Source of the DNA: Scortum barcoo
Taxonomy: Eukaryota; Chordata; Actinopteri; Centrarchiformes; Terapontidae
Direction: 5' to 3'
DNA length: 64,000 nt
NCBI GenBank assembly: GCA_023238725.1
Contig: CM041538.1
Span: 7,631,380-7,695,379, forward strand
Both the position numbers and the translations under genes were made by a program. Below, one piece after another: positions 1 through 13,000 of this stretch. Position 1 is the first letter of the stretch, and the number at the start of each line of letters is the position of its first letter. The notes under the pieces were generated by a model, which was not told the DNA's origin, did no database searches, and was given only the letters and a program-made list of their open reading frames with translations.

Positions 1-951
1 CAATTATGATTTGCGTCAAATGTTTCATCTTCATCCCTCAGATCCATCAAGGCCTCCGTCCTTCTACTCGGATGGAGATGGGGTGGATGAATCAGCTCCA
101 CCCTATATATGGCAAATTCTGTGGTCTTGGTCAACGCAAGTCCTTGTAGTTAGGTTGAGCTCAGTAAGTGGGGTATATGACTCTGGAGAGCAAGAGTTAT
201 TGATGCCTGTGCCAGTAGACTATCTGTTCCTCAGGGGTAGCAAAAAATATACTTTCTGTGTTTTTCTTGGTTTTATCTACATAACAGGAATCTTTCTCTT
301 TAATCTCAAGTTTGTTTTGATATGCCAAATTGGTGAATAGACTAGCAAATTTCAAATTAGCCGCAAGATAACAAGTTACCAATGATTAATCCAGTAAAAG
401 ACCAGAGCCCGAATTACATTTGTTATTTATATCTCCAAAACAGCTTGATATATTACATTTTGTTGGCTATTTATGCATCATGATGACATTACTACGTATG
501 AATACAGCAGCTGTTCAGGGGAAAAATGTTTGGCTGTAGAGCACGCCCAGTAACACAAAAAAAAAAAAAAAAACCCTCGACCACGTTTAAGAGTTACTGC
601 TCAAAGCCTTACCCCAGAAAAAGAGATCATTATATTGATATCCACCAGCTGGTGTCCTTGTATTGAGTGTATATATCATGGTCTCCATGGCGACTCTGGT
701 TTATTCATTTACACACACACAGAGTCACACAGATGGACAAGATTTTGGAAGCAGCCAGGCGTATTGTCCTGGACAGATTAGGCTGAATCCATTTTATGCT
801 CTGAATTTAAACAAGGGCATTTGTGTTTGACTGTGAAGGGAATACTGTGAGAGCATCAGTGACTTCATCTGTCTGAGGTTGAAAAACAGGCATCATGCAC
901 TACTGTTGTTGATAAGATGAAACTAAAAATGAGTCTCTCTGTTTCATTTAG
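1..951 (+). other. znhit6 intron (partial), no further feature
   Basis: Sequence upstream of the first exon seen. It holds a 17-nt A run near 557-573 and a short CA run near 711-720. I see no exon-like reading frame with good splice sites; the open frame at 11-340 shows no recognisable domain. Confidence 0.6.
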
Positions 952-1020
952 AGAAAAAGTGTTCCTGTGGCACTTGAAGCTCATTTTTCCCCAGAGCAGC
1001 ACAGAGTTCAGTCAGAGGAG
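952..1020 (+). CDS. znhit6: znhit6 coding exon (WHLKLIFPQS segment)
   Basis: Internal exon of 69 nt between an acceptor ending TTTAG and a GTGAGT donor. It reads EKVFLWHLKLIFPQSSTEF and ends in two bases of an Arg codon. The human counterpart is the FCWHVKLQFPQS segment that follows the HIT finger region. An acceptor two bases further on (GAG) is possible but would lose the phase expected for the preceding exon, which is outside the window. Confidence 0.85.
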
Positions 1021-4000
1021 GTGAGTTACACAACAATGTTCAGTTTTGCGAAATACACTCATCCTGTATTCTCTTGAACCACCAGTATTTTACTGACCGA
1101 AAGCAAATTATCAGTACCGATTCAATACTCTGAATGAATGCTTGTTTCTGTAGAAAATATTTTGGTAGATAAACCAAAATATTTGGTTGCACAGTCTACA
1201 ACCTGGCAAGAGTGACCATTCAGATCAGATTTGGATGTGTTTGTCCAGGATTGTAAAAGCTACACAGAGACGTTTTAGACCGTGATATAACTTGATGCGG
1301 ATGTTAACATTTACATATTTTCTCTCACATTTTTTTCTTCACTTACATAATCTCTTTCTTGTTTTAGGGTGTCCGACAAGCAAACCTTGGAGCAGATCTT
1401 GACCCCGTATATCCACCCTACAGAGTCGGACCCTGTGACACGTCAGAAGTGAGCTTTGTCCCATTAACACCTAAGTTCTATGTGATAATTTAATTTGAAT
1501 GGACTCACTGATCCAACTTTTTCTAATCCAACACAGATACCTGAGTCGAGCAGAGTAATAATCTGCCAAAATCTCTGTGTGGCACTGTCAAGATATGTAA
1601 AAGATACAGCCCATCATGTTTTGATTATTAAATGTAACACACATCGTTCACGCTGTAGGTTTACTGGTGTTGAGACAAACAGCAGTGATCTGGAAACCGC
1701 CAGAGAAGAGTAAGAAGCCAGTTCACATTGATGAATTTGAGAATAGTGCTAGGTGCTACATGCCATCTGGACCTTGTACAACTGAAGTGTTCTGTGTTCA
1801 TATGTCCATGTCTGTTTACTTATATTGAGTTTATCTATTGCTGTCCACAAGAGATCCCGCTGAATCCTGCAGCAAAGCCAGAAACCTTACAGTAACATGT
1901 TGCATTCACTACTACCCAAGCTACTTTTGGTTTTGGTTCAGTCACTGGACTCATGAATAGAAATAGAAAACTTAACAATGTGATAATAGACCCAGAAATC
2001 AACAGCGGTTTGATATATAGTTTGGGAGGCCTCTGAGTTTAAGGACGATGATTGCTGCCCAGCCTTATTGTTTTCTCTTGAAAAGTTCAAATGAGCAGTT
2101 TTGCTGTTGGCAACAGCTGTGAGACTGTGGTTAGTATCTGGATTCTCATGTTTATAACAACTGGGAATGAGGCTGGGGAAAGCAAAGCTAATTGAATTGC
2201 TCACAACAATTCCTGTTGAAATACAGATCTGCACTTTAGCAGCATAGAATAATATCAAACACTGCCCCTCGACAGCAGTGTGACGCAGTTACATTCATCC
2301 GGTATTGCATCGTATTGTCCTGGGAAAATTACATAGCATATGAGCTTTTTGTATTCCTCCTCACTGCTGCTGTATAAATGAATCAGTTGTTAAAGTTACC
2401 CTGAAATTCAACAGATCATTGTATTTTTCTGCTTTACTATCCTTATCATTCTTTATCTGAAAATACAGGACATTTGTAGCCACGACTGCAGCTTTGGTTT
2501 TGATGACCTGTATCGGGTCCACTGTCACCTGCACGCCAGACCAGAGCCCCTGTAATTGAGCTTGGCAGCGGTGTGTTTAGGGATTATGCCTCAGTTACAA
2601 ACTAAGTACAAATCAGCCTGCATGTACAAGAGCCCTGTATAAGAAGAAAGGGGTCAAGATGCAAATACAGCTCTTAACAGATTTATGTTCCCCTTGTATT
2701 TTGTTTTGAAGTCCTCTTTTCTGTGAGTGTGAATGTGTGTGTGAATGTGAATATGTATGAATGAATTTAACACTCTGCTGATCCGTGCCACCACACTCAA
2801 CATGAATATGAATGTTTTTAGAGCAGATGAATAGATGGAGTGACTGCTTTTTAAAAGGTTCTGTTTATCTCAATCCAACTAAGGAGAAAATTCAGTTACT
2901 GAATTTCCAAAAGCTGTTTTTCAAAGGTCATTTTCTATCTTGACCTTTTTTAATATCAACCACCTCAATCCAATTTCAGTCAGCCAGGGTTCGATCGGGG
3001 TCTCCCTCCGTCCTGTCTAATTCCCACAATCTCACTTTCCTGCATTTATCTTTGTCATTTTGTTCTTGCTTCGCTTTCTTTTTAATTTCCCAGGCTCGTG
3101 TTTCTCCCAACATGAAGGAACTGAAGTCTTTGAACAAGGCAGCCTCTTTGATTGAAGAACTCTCAGTATGTCTAATGTGAACCTCTAACAGAGCAGCGAT
3201 CTGACTCCTCTGAACCAAGCTTTGTACCGATAACAGTCAGCAGTGAGCAGTCTGCTGTAAAACCTGTAGCGATTATTGTAGACTCTTTTTAAAATAGACA
3301 CCTAACTTGGTTTGGTGACAACTCTTTAGACACAACGTTTGCTCAGTCTGCATTCAAGTGAGTTTGTTTTAACTCTCCACGGCCTGTTGGCTGGTTGTTT
3401 ACAGCGGGCTCAGGTGCTGTGGCCGTCAGTAGCTGGAGGATTGTCCCTTTACACAAGAAACCTATACATATATCAGACAAGTGTACATTTGGGTTTCTCC
3501 TGTGCTACACTCAATGAGCTCTTTGTGTTTTGACCTTTATAGTAACCACCTTAGGAAATTCCTCACAGTCCGTGTTCCTGTGGTTTTTAATTGTCTTTTT
3601 ATTTTTTTTTTTTTTTTTTAGGCTGAGGTTGGAGTTGAGTTTCTAACCCCCTGCGTTGATGTGAATTTGTGTTTCAGGTTGAAGATGTATGTGCGCGCTC
3701 CGTTTGATCATGTGAAAGTCTTCATGAAAGCAGAGGGGAGAAAGGCTAACTCTGTGAGGTGAGATTAACTTTTTACTTATAATTTCCCATTATCAGTGTT
3801 TAATGGTATGCATTTGTTTACCATAGGAAAATATACTTTTGCTTTCCAACTTTATGGAATTGTGGGTGCAGGGTCAATGAAAACATTTGGATCTGGTAAG
3901 ACTGAACATGTTGGGTGTTTTCTCAGCTCATGGCTTAAACCTTAGTCATACAGATGGAAAAAAAGGCTTCCAACCACTGGCACACTTCACGCCTCACTGA

Positions 4001-7000
4001 CTACATATAGACCTCACTTATTCATCACCTTTGGTGGCTGTTCACACTACTGTTCGATTGATACCGGACCTCTAAGGCCATTATAGATATTAAAGAAATC
4101 TGACAGTAATATATCACCCAATATTAGTTAATTTTTGATAAAGGTCATTTAAATTTAGATATCAAAGAATAAACCAAGATATGTACTGGGCGTGACACTG
4201 AACAACTGAAAAAAAAGTGTCAGTTCTCTGTGGTAGATTTCATCATCTTGATTTTCCATACTGTAATTTCGCTTTTTTGGTCTATCCTGCAGACAACATC
4301 TATTGCATGTTCAACCCTTATGAGACCGATTTGTGATATTGCACAAATTTGAATACAACTGACTAGACTTGACAAACTATGTAACGGTGACACTGTAAAC
4401 TACCTCAAAAAACTGTATTTGTGACACTTGTTACTTATCAGCTAACATACACAGAGATACTGATATATCTGCAATCAGCTAATACTGGCCCTGTATACAA
4501 CATGTGGCCGTAGATCACACGGTTTAATCATTTTTTACAGAATCCTGTCATCGCTCAGGCATCTGGTCTGTTTGACCGTTCTGACCATTTGATTGGACTT
4601 GCCAGTCATGCCGGATTTCTTCAGCGTGTATGAAATCGACATAATTTGTTTATGAATGTGACATCACTGACTTGTAAATTCCTGCAAAGCTACACAAGCT
4701 TTTAGCAGCGAGGCCTTAAGGGCTTTTTCTCCTCCCTTTTCTACTTTGATTCCAACATTGAGAAATTCCATTGATCAATAAAATTCTCTTCAGCTCCTAT
4801 CTACATCTTCTGTCCTTACTTTCTCTCTCACTCACTCTCTGTCTGCATAGTTTCTGTTCTGTGAGCTTTCTCTTCCTGCCCTATCTGTCTGTCTTGCTTT
4901 TTTTTTTTTCATGGGGTCAGGCGATGGTGTTGATAGCACCCATTTGCCTCGCCTACTTTCGGATTCTTTGGCTGACCTCCATTTCCACTTAGTCATGGAG
5001 TGAATGATGATCCTCATAATGCTCATACTCATTACCCCCCTGGTTAGCATGAAACGTCACGAAACCTCCCATCCTTCAGCCTTGTAACGCACACACGCTT
5101 CTTTTGTTTTGCCCGGTGGGCTGGGCCTCACATGCTTTCTAAGCAGATAAACTATGTTTTACGGCAGCATATAGAGGGGAATTACTGAAAGATGATTGTA
5201 AAGATGTGCCATCCAAGATTTGGCATGAGCTGTCAGACTGTCACCATTTACTCTAACATGGACTTAATGAGGATTTGAATACTTTTCCTTGTGTCATTAT
5301 TTCTGACACACACCTTTACAGTGTCACCTTCATAATGGCTGTCATTAAAAGGTAGTTTATGACACGCATAATAACAGTTCAGTAAGATATTAGACTTATT
5401 GGGTTAGAATGTTTATGCAGATTTTCAACAGAATTTCTTAAACTAGACTAGATTAGTTTAAGCTGATTTTCACCATTTTTTTGTTTCCATTTGGCACTTC
5501 ATATACACTGAATATATTTTTGACTTTTTTTTCACCCTCTTGAATTTTAATTCAGAATTTTGAAACAAGAGAGCTATTAAAAGGGTAACCACTAAAGATA
5601 TTAAGCCATAATCACAGACACACACACACATACAGTTTATAATGCCATATATCAGTCTGAATAAAAAGTGTTACTAACTGCCTCATTAAAGCCTCCAGCA
5701 TGGTTATATGGATATAGGTGAGTCTCCTCAATTTTTTTTCCTCAACCCCAGTGTTAAATAACATGTTTAATGCTTACATAATGTAATGCAAGGTGATGCC
5801 TTTCTTTAAACAGTCGTGGTCTGAATTGTGACATGAAAAAGTTACGCCTTTATTAGGAGTATACTGAACTGAAACTTGGATTATCCACTTCCCCAGGCTC
5901 TTTTTTCCTTGGAAACGTCAATAAAAATGAAGTGAAGTTGCCAAAGGAAATGATTAGCCCTACTTGTTACGGCAGCAGCTTATTTTGTTGTGTATACCTT
6001 CAGGCTATGTTTAATGTACTGCTGTTTCCTCTGTGTTGAGGTATGGTTATACATAAATGTGTCAAGAATCCACATTTCAATGCATGTTAATGTCTTCCTC
6101 ATTTTCTATGCAATTTATAGTAGCCACCTTTTTTTTTCAGCCATTTAGTTAAAGCGAGGGACGTGGTATCACATGAAATAGTCACGTCAAGGTGGAGAGG
6201 TATGTAGGCGCAGTCATTTCCTGCTGTTTCCTGAGAAAGGTTTGCATAAATGACTCATAACAGTTGTTATCGCCCACGTAACAGAATGATCTTATAAATG
6301 ACTTCAAACAGCTATTAGTCTGATATAGTCAAAGTCGTAAATCAGATTTCGGAGGAAGAATGGTTTGATTGTGTCTTGTCTAGTCTAGTCCGTGATAATG
6401 ACTAATTCAGTGGCATAAATCCCCCTCTCTTACCAACTTTCTCTCTCGGTAACCTTTTCCAACCATACCTTAATAGCTCTGAGAATGGGTTGCATAATGA
6501 AGGACTGTTAAGGCCGTAATTCAATGCTTAGTGAGTGTTTATTGTCAACATTATATTGAGAATGGATGAAAGGAAGTAAAATTAGGGTGCTTGTCCAAGG
6601 GAGAATTACCTTACATTAAATAGGTAGTTATGTAACAAGACCATGGCCACAAACTATAGCTTTAATAAGAAGAGAGGCCCCCTACAGACTGAGGTCAAAT
6701 CCCATTTTACGGCAGGGGTCCCAAAAAAAGGTCAAACATTGCAACCACAAAGGGGCCTCCACTTTTTTGAATAATGCAGACTTAGAAGACAGCCCCTAAT
6801 TTTGAAAGGTATTATTAATGTTATGAAGTCATGGACAGCAGTAGTCATGGCTATGTGGAGGCTGTTTTCCAAGTCTAACACAAAGAGTATGACTGCATGT
6901 TTTTGTTGCCCAACGTCCACTTGAATATCAACTTGCTCCAATAAAGACGCTCTTGTGCTAAACTAAACATGGCTGTGTAACCAGTCAACATTCTCTTACT

Positions 7001-10000
7001 GGAAAGGAGACGGACCGTGCATCAAGAGAAACATTCACACCCTTGTGAATGCTTGTGTGTGTGTTTTTTTTTTATGTTTATTTTTTATTCATTTCACTCT
7101 TGAGATTACCTTTCCTCTTTTCCCTTACCCCTTCTTTTCCTCTCGGCCAGCCCAATCCCACAGAACATCTACGCCTGTTGATGTGTCAGAAGGGGAGATG
7201 CTGTTTTTACTTTTGCATCCAAAAAAGGAAACCTGTGTGTTGTGGACCCGTCAGACTGTTATGTTTCTGTCCCGTCCAAGCAGTTCTTTCTCTCGCATAT
7301 TTGTGGTAAGCCTTCTCCTCATCCCTCCTGAGCCTGTCGATCCGCTCTCCCTCAGCTTGCCCTAAAGCTATCCTCAAGTTTGTTTCTGTGCTGCAGATGC
7401 TTCCTCAGGTCTCCTGCAGCGCTGGACTGGTTTTCGGTATTGTTACGAAAATAGGAAGGCATTCATAGCAGCAGTTTATATTGCATAATTGTTCAGTGTC
7501 CCAGTTGGGTTGTGGTAATATTTATACCTGTATATATTTTTGGTTATCCTAAGTTATTGAAGTTCCTGTGATCTTTAGCTCTACTTTGATAGGCTGGGAT
7601 GTGCTTATTAACTTATTAGTTCAAATGTGTGCTGTTAAAACAAGTGTAAAGACAAATGGAGGAGAAGATGCTGTTGCAGTGAGGACGAGATGCACCAGTC
7701 TGTCAGATATGGGGATAATGGCACACTCTTTCAGATGGTCTCTCCTCAAAGGCCTGGTGGTACATTTATTTATACACATGAAAGGTAATAAAAGTTGATC
7801 TGTGACATGAAAACGTTTCCAATTGTTGAGTGAAGAATGTTGTGTAATTGTCAGATTACACAAATGTCTGTCCAATTTGGATGTTAGCATGCTTCACATA
7901 GTGGGTGTGTCCAGTGATGATGGAGGAAAACATTAGAACAGACAGTGTAACTAAAAAGCAAAGCTCAGTTTGTGTAGCTTGGCTCTTATTAGTGATATTT
8001 CAGCAATGGCAAGTGTGGAGTATTTATGTGTTCATGAGCATCATAGCCCCTAGATAATGATACATTTTTACAAGGAAGGGACTGAAAAGACTTACATTAT
8101 GATCTCAAAGAATTTCATTTTGTTGTCTTCCACAGCACCTATGGTGATAATCTGTAACTGCAGGTGTGTTTTTAGACCTCACTTCAGTTTCAAGTTCATC
8201 CTCTTTAGTCATCAATATTGTCATTGTTTGTTCGGCCATAGTAACCGTTTACTCACAACACTTGCAGAGACCAGAAAAAACATTACGCCACTTAACACAC
8301 AGGGGAGTTGAAAAGTGAATTGTGTTAAAAGCCTTGATTAAAAACCTAACTGTATGCCGCTTGTGATTTTCCAGGGAAAGTTGCCATAGACACCCGGGCC
8401 GTAATACTGCAGGCGTTGTGGGCCATAGGCCACAGGCTCAGTCACCACTGTGTTGCATAATTTGGTGATAGATAGTGACCTAAAAGACATTTATTTAAAT
8501 CTTGGAAATTATATCTATAAAGTATATGTAAACCATACTTAAACTTTCCACTGTGGAAAGAAGCTCCAGTTTAATTTCTTGTCTATCTAAATACAGCTGG
8601 ATATTTTGTTTACAGCTTTGGCAGTCTGACTTTTATTTTCATACATTCCAACTTTAGCAGAAACAACATATCCGACTTTTAAGTTCCAATTTGTGCATTC
8701 ACAGAATTTATAAAGGAAGCCCTGATCTGTCATCACATAAGGACACATAACACTGATGACATAGAGAAAGGTGACAGATTAAAGAAAACACCTACATAAA
8801 GTGTCTTAGTAAGGTGTTGAACCACCACATGCTACCAGATCAGCTTCAGTGCTCCTCATTCTCCAAGTCTTTGAACTCTGCTGGAGGGATGAACATCATT
8901 CTTCCAAAAGATATTCTCCTCATTTGGTGTTTTGATGATGGTGGTGGAGAGCGCCGTCCCCTAATACATCGGCCCAAAATCTCCCTTAGGTGTTAGGTGA
9001 CTGTTAGGGTCATAGCATATGATTCACTTCATTTTCATACTCATCAAACCATCCGATGACCCTTTATGCCCTATGGATGTGGGCGGTGTAATAAGGGGTT
9101 TATGCACTGCACCCAAGCATCTCTCTCTATGTGACTGTTGACCGACTGTTCTTGCTGACAGTCTGATCACCACCTGCACTGACATCCTCAGTTACCTGAG
9201 GAAGAGTTGCTCCTCTGTGTTTTTTTTTTTTTTTTTTTTTTTTAACATATCACACTAATACACGAAAATCACACTCATCAAATGTGCACTGTCAACCACA
9301 ATTTCCCATCCAGTTTACTGATGTCTTTCCCAGAGATCTAAATTTTTGTACATGCCACAGAGCGTGATTGGATGTTACTTGCTTAATTGTAACTTGCAGT
9401 GCACCTGCATTAAGGCATCTGCATTTGTTAGGTTTCTCCACTTATTCAGGTTCTTCCTGTAATTTGTCACAACAACAAAAAGCAGACATTAAAAATGACC
9501 AAACAGTCCTTTTGCAGTTGGCAGCATACAGAGTACAAATTCATCATGAACCCAAACAAGAACATTTTATGTAATAATAATACTGATGTTACAAAACAAT
9601 GCTGGTAACAGCTCGAGTCAGGCATGTCCAGTTTATTTTTTGCTACAGAGTCGGCCGAGTTATCACGATAATGTTCTATATATCCAATATCAAAATGCTT
9701 TCAGGGTTTCGTTATCCTTACACCTTACCACTGCTGTATCCTTGCCGATGGCTCTCAGCAGTGGAAAACAATAGGAACCTCCCTGCAGAGAGCATCAGTC
9801 TTGCTCTCTGTTCATTCACTAGAACAGTATATAGAGACCAGATGTGTGCGTGTTCTTGGCTGAGTCATTTAGCCGTGTTTCTAGAAGTGGCCAGAGCTTT
9901 AACAATCCCATCGACACCACAGGGAGCCGCAATCTGCTCTGCCATCTACCCCTCTTTCACTGTTGTTTACCAACACTTATGTTTTTGTTTAGCTTGTACG

Positions 10001-13000
10001 TTCACAAAAATAGAAAACATCCGTGAGCATTCATTTATTACAAGACAGGCATAAAAACAAATGAAATGAAAACAGTATTTGTCTGGTATGCACGTTGGCG
10101 ATAGAAGCAGCCCTTGTAGATAGCCTGCTTTTGTATGCTACAATATTTTTCTTTAATTAAGTTGCTCATACCAGCTTTATAAACTGGTTTCACTGTTGAA
10201 CATTTGACCCCATCGTTGGTACCTTTTTCATCCTACCCGAGAATTCAAGGGCCAAATGTTGTGTCCACCTTTCACATAGGCTATTTCCACTCTTCATATG
10301 TGGAGATGCTCCAGAAATACCCTGCAACCATTTGTTATACTGTGGCAAGAAATTTCCTGTGTGTTTTGAGACCCACAGGCTATCGCTTCTTTCCTTTATC
10401 CTGTCCTGCAGGAAGTGCCAACACATTTTGCCGTTTATTTGTGGGACCATGCGAAATGAGCTCTAGCCCACCTAAGAGAAGCTCTTCCAGGAGGGAGGGC
10501 TTCTTGGAAGCTGGCCTGCCAGTAAAGTCCTGTAAATGTCACGTTACAGAAGAGTGCTTTGATTGGCTTTGGGAGGGGGTGTCTACCTGGGCGGTTCACA
10601 TTCTGCCTGTGCTTTTAGCAAAACAAACAATGGCTCAATAATCGTCAGTCTGGCACGGATTTGACAGTTGGTGGGGATGTTGCCAGTTAGTGTATACACT
10701 ATGTCCAAAATATATGATGCCTTGGACTTTGGTGATGACAGCCTAAGCTGGATGGTTGTGAATCAGTTGAGCGCAGAAGCAAGCCATGTCTCCCAAGAAT
10801 CCAGTTAACTATTTAGGCTGGTGATTTATGACCATCCCTAATGCATGACAGGACTACTTAGAGACAAGACTAGACTGATGTCATCTCGCACAAAGAGCTA
10901 AAGGAGGGGTAAGTGAGCCGCCTTGTGTGCTTACGAGAGATGATGTTGATTCTTGGTAAAGTCAGTTTCCATCTCTTGAGACGAACACCAAGCAGGAATC
11001 CTCTCTCTGCCAAGCCATGACTCAAATCTCTATCAATCCTCAAAAGATTCCCAGCCACCAACGTGCCACAGGCGGCTGGAAATAAAGAGCCACACGTGCT
11101 AGCGACCATCTTTGCTCTGTCTTTGTTTCTACCTAACATCTGAAAACTTGGAATAATACCTATAATGGGGCTAATATCACGTAATTTACCCAGCATGCTG
11201 TAATTGAGTTGTCTTGTAATCACCTCTTTGTGTTTTTTATGTGCCTCAATTTTACCTGAAATAGGTACCATGAGTTGGACACTCACAAGAGCCTAAGAGA
11301 GGGCCTGAGCTACAAAACACTGATTGAATATCCGGTTCTGCATGTTGTGCTCAGAGATCATTGGAAGGACTATCCACTGAAAGGCCCAGGTAAAAACAGC
11401 ACCCTTATCTCGCTTTAATTGTCACACGTTCTTCCTGTAAACTAATTCCTGCACCTAGTCAAGCTTTACTAACAAAAAATAATTTCTTCATCACTATGAC
11501 CTATGTTTTCTATAACCAAACAGAAGGGTGGTTACATTACATGAGTCAAAACTTTACATAGCCGCAAAACGTCAGCCCCTCTCTACTTCCCCAATTCCAG
11601 CAGCATTGTATCATGTCCTGGTTTCTCCAGCTGAGACTTTAAGACTCCCCGTTCCCTTATTTTTCACTATGGCAACATGCTACCCCAACGGAAATGAGGG
11701 TGTTCTGCACAACATCACACACACCAACTTAACCTCAACAGCAACCGTGTCCAAAAAGAGGATCAAACATGGCTTACTGTTGAACAGTGACCTCATGAGT
11801 TTGTGAAATGACAGAAGATGAAAAAAGAGGAGATCAGCCCGTATTTTTCACCTGTTTGTCAGTCCCCAGGCCAGTCCAGTACCCAGACGTTTTAAGCCAA
11901 CAAGAGTCATGACAAAGTAGGACTGCATATCGTGAAAAAAATGCGATTTGCTCAAAGTGTGGTCAAACTGCGTATATCTCAGTAAGGTTAGTATGGTGAC
12001 AAAAGACCACACTAACCCAGTATCATTACACTGTCAGACCCAGACAGGGTGAATGACAAATGAGGTCATTTTAGTCTGAGTGTGTGTATTTGTTTTCAGT
12101 GATAAGGCCTTGGTGCCATGCTGTTTTGCTATAAATGTTAGCCATAGAAACATCCTGTTAATTGCACATGCCATGGCCCGGGAAGCTGAACAGGAAGTGA
12201 TAAAGAGCAATCGACACTGTAGTAGCAGCATATCCACTGAGGATAAGGTAATGTCGAAGTAGCAGTCTCCAACTCATACAGCATGCAGCTGGTCACTATT
12301 TTGGTTTAAACTACATTCAGCAAGTCAAGGCTGACTTTTTTTTTCTTTTTGTGCAGCCTCACTGACCCTGCGCCAGCTTCTCCTTGATGATATCTTGCCC
12401 TTTCAGTGTCACTATTCCAAACGTAGCTACCCTTTTGTAGGTGATCCACAGAGGGAAAAGGGGTGTAAGTAGTAAGTGGTAACACAATGTTAATAAAAAA
12501 TTCGACTTGTTAAACTAAAAAATAAGACAGAATTACTCTGATTTCACTTTCACAGCATTGTTTCAAAGCCTTTGCCTTTTCTCACTGTTAGCCTGCTAGG
12601 TGTAGCCAAACCAACTTATGTAGTAAGTAAAGCCATGTTACTTTTTGAGACATACCGTAATGGTGTACAACCTCCGAAGACTCCAGTCTGAGGACAATTA
12701 AGCTAGTTAGCTGTGCCGTACAGGCAAAGATAGCTTGGTCTTTGAAGGGAGAAGAGGTGATTGAATGACAAGTGACACTGTCGACCACATGTGAAGGCAC
12801 AAACGTCACAACTGCCAACCACTTGGGTGGTATAGGGGAGTAAGTGCTTCTGTAAATATAGGAGGCAGCGTGTACTCAGAGAACAGTGGTTATGCAATTA
12901 ACCATAAAGATTTATTGGCAGGTCACTAATGAAAGGATTACTCCTAGACAGAAACCAGGTTTGTATTATGTCCTGATGCAGTAAAATATTTGTTTACATA

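Noticed and set aside
2985..3000. GGTTCGATC as a tRNA B box
   Set aside because: No A box or cloverleaf arms are found around it.
9599..10641. Open frames of about 150 codons in the large znhit6 intron
   Set aside because: No similarity recognised, and the flanking znhit6 exons join without them.
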